Shown piece after piece: positions 63,263-64,000 of a stretch of DNA of 64,000 nucleotides (position 1 is the first letter of the stretch; each line of letters starts with the position of its first letter). Location: positions 1,383,534 through 1,447,533 of the forward strand of contig NZ_LT575483.1 in NCBI RefSeq assembly GCF_900086705.1, written 5' to 3'. The translations under genes and the position numbers were made by a program. A model generated the notes under the pieces. That model did not search any database and was not told where the DNA came from. It saw only the letters and a program-made list of their open reading frames with translations. Source of the DNA: Massilibacillus massiliensis. GTDB lineage: Bacteria; Bacillota; Negativicutes; FLKF01.

Positions 63263-63586
63263 TTATTTATTACCAAAATATTTTATTAGTTTGGCTGGGT
63301 TTCCTCCAACCAAAGAAAATGATGGTACATCGCTAACAACTATACTACCTGCAGCGACAATGCTGCCTTCACCTATTGTCACCCCAGAAAGTATGATTGT
63401 ATTTAATACTATCCATACATTATCTTTTATAATAATGGGATGCGCTCCATATTTTTCACCAAATGTATGTATCATATTTTCTGGATTCTCAAAACAAAAA
63501 TCATGACCATTACAGTCAAAAATCTGAGTGTTTGCAGCAATTAAGCAGTTTTTCCCTATTGATTTTTTATTAAGATCATATTTCAT
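63263..63586 (-). CDS. Short hexapeptide-repeat acyltransferase
   Basis: This 107-residue left-handed beta-helix protein resembles the C-terminal two thirds of xenobiotic/maltose acetyltransferase-like enzymes: the catalytic His region DCNGHDF near residue 27, then NVWIVLNTIILSGVTIGEGSIVAAGSIVVSDVPSFSLVGGNPAKLIKYF. Usual members have 170-200 residues, so the N-terminal part is missing or it is a short form. The ATG overlaps the stop of the upstream gene by 4 nt. It could O- or N-acetylate the surface polysaccharide. Confidence 0.72.
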   Translation of the reverse strand: MKYDLNKKSIGKNCLIAANTQIFDCNGHDFCFENPENMIHTFGEKYGAHPIIIKDNVWIVLNTIILSGVTIGEGSIVAAGSIVVSDVPSFSLVGGNPAKLIKYFGNK

Positions 63587-64000
63587 ATATTATTGCGTTG
63601 TACTATCTCAATTTCATTAATAAAATCATCTACATGTGCATATTCCGGCCAAACATGCCCAGAAATCCAAGCCATCTTTTCATCCCAATATCCTTCACAA
63701 TTATAAATTGCCACATCTGCAAATCCATAACTTATCTCACCTATCAATGGCTCTCCTTTTTCATCAAGTAAAAAATCATAAGCCATACTTTGAAAATGAT
63801 ATTTTCGAGAAATTTCCTGAGCTATTTTCACTGCCTTTAATGGAATTTTTTCTTTATCATAATCTATAACCCCGCTACCAGATGCTCGAAAATCGCCATT
63901 ACGATTATACCTAATAAACCCAAACGTCCTTTTACCAATTGTTGTTATTCGGATATCATAAGCATTATTAGGCAAAAATTTCTGCACATAAAAATATCCT
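63583..64000 (-). CDS. ATP-grasp domain protein (5' end outside window)
   Basis: The frame is open to the right edge (GYFYVQKFLPNNAYDIRIT). The visible 139 or so residues show the ATP-grasp C-terminal lobe: QKFLPNNAYDIRITTIGKRTFGF, RNGDFRASGSG, and the Mg-binding AYDFLLDEKGEPLIGEISY (D...E.S/N). RimK-like ATP-grasp proteins occur in O-antigen and capsule loci, where they may ligate amino acids or amines to uronate carboxyls. That would fit the UDP-HexNAcA made next door, but the reaction is a guess. Confidence 0.75.
   Translation of the reverse strand, partial: GYFYVQKFLPNNAYDIRITTIGKRTFGFIRYNRNGDFRASGSGVIDYDKEKIPLKAVKIAQEISRKYHFQSMAYDFLLDEKGEPLIGEISYGFADVAIYNCEGYWDEKMAWISGHVWPEYAHVDDFINEIEIVQRNNI

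Overview
The window looks like chromosomal DNA of a diderm, spore-forming Firmicute of the Negativicutes (Sporomusa/Pelosinus-like). This is inferred from a BclA-type collagen-like surface protein, a C5-pathway haem/sirohaem operon with a cobA-hemD fusion, a tandem CobT protein, a PilP/PilQ-type secretin pair, and a large dTDP-rhamnose/GDP-fucose surface polysaccharide locus. No rRNA, tRNA or CRISPR was seen.

Layout. 1-4 kb: the 3' end of a collagen-like gene, an IS3-family element, and a TPR glycosyltransferase that may modify the collagen-like protein. 4-7 kb: tandem cobT and, convergent to it, fchA. 7-8.5 kb: an IS110-family element with a structured leader. 8.8-11.3 kb: a fakB/degV-fakA pair. 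11.5-14.2 kb: an FtsA/PilM-like actin-fold protein and a small unknown gene whose ribosome binding site lies in a hairpin. 14.6-21.4 kb (minus strand): precorrin-2 dehydrogenase-hemA-hemC-cobA/hemD-hemB-hemL. 22.3-24.9 kb: a LuxR-type response regulator, a secretin and a PilP-like protein. 25-30 kb: pgi, galU, phosphohexomutase and amidase. 30.3-35.9 kb: a pectin/hexuronate catabolic block (eda, kdgT, kduD, kduI, kdgK, LacI regulator). 36-43 kb: galE-like, manC, a DUF218 protein and rfbDCAB. 43.4-47.4 kb: a small antisense-paired peptide locus, then a broken and an intact fcl flanking two MNT/HEPN modules. 47.5-64 kb: an AT-rich run of glycosyltransferases with gmd, a deacetylase, a WbpO/WbpP-type pair, an acyltransferase and a partial ATP-grasp gene. 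The locus runs off the right edge.

How it fits together. Pgi, GalU, the phosphohexomutase, ManC, RfbABCD, Gmd/Fcl and WbpO/WbpP would supply dTDP-rhamnose, GDP-mannose/fucose and a UDP-HexNAc uronate to the glycosyltransferases. No flippase, polymerase or initiating transferase lies inside the window.

The most unusual content is between genes. Two families of long hairpin repeats, called R1 (about 150-215 bp) and R2 (about 170 bp), recur with a fixed order and orientation behind stop codons. Their stems change sequence between copies but keep pairing. One copy encloses a probable type I toxin-antitoxin locus (23-codon hydrophobic peptide with a convergent promoter). A second, unrelated type I-like locus (30-codon peptide, fully overlapped by an antisense unit) sits between rfbB and the broken fcl. 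All functions are read from sequence and recalled family knowledge; no searches were run.
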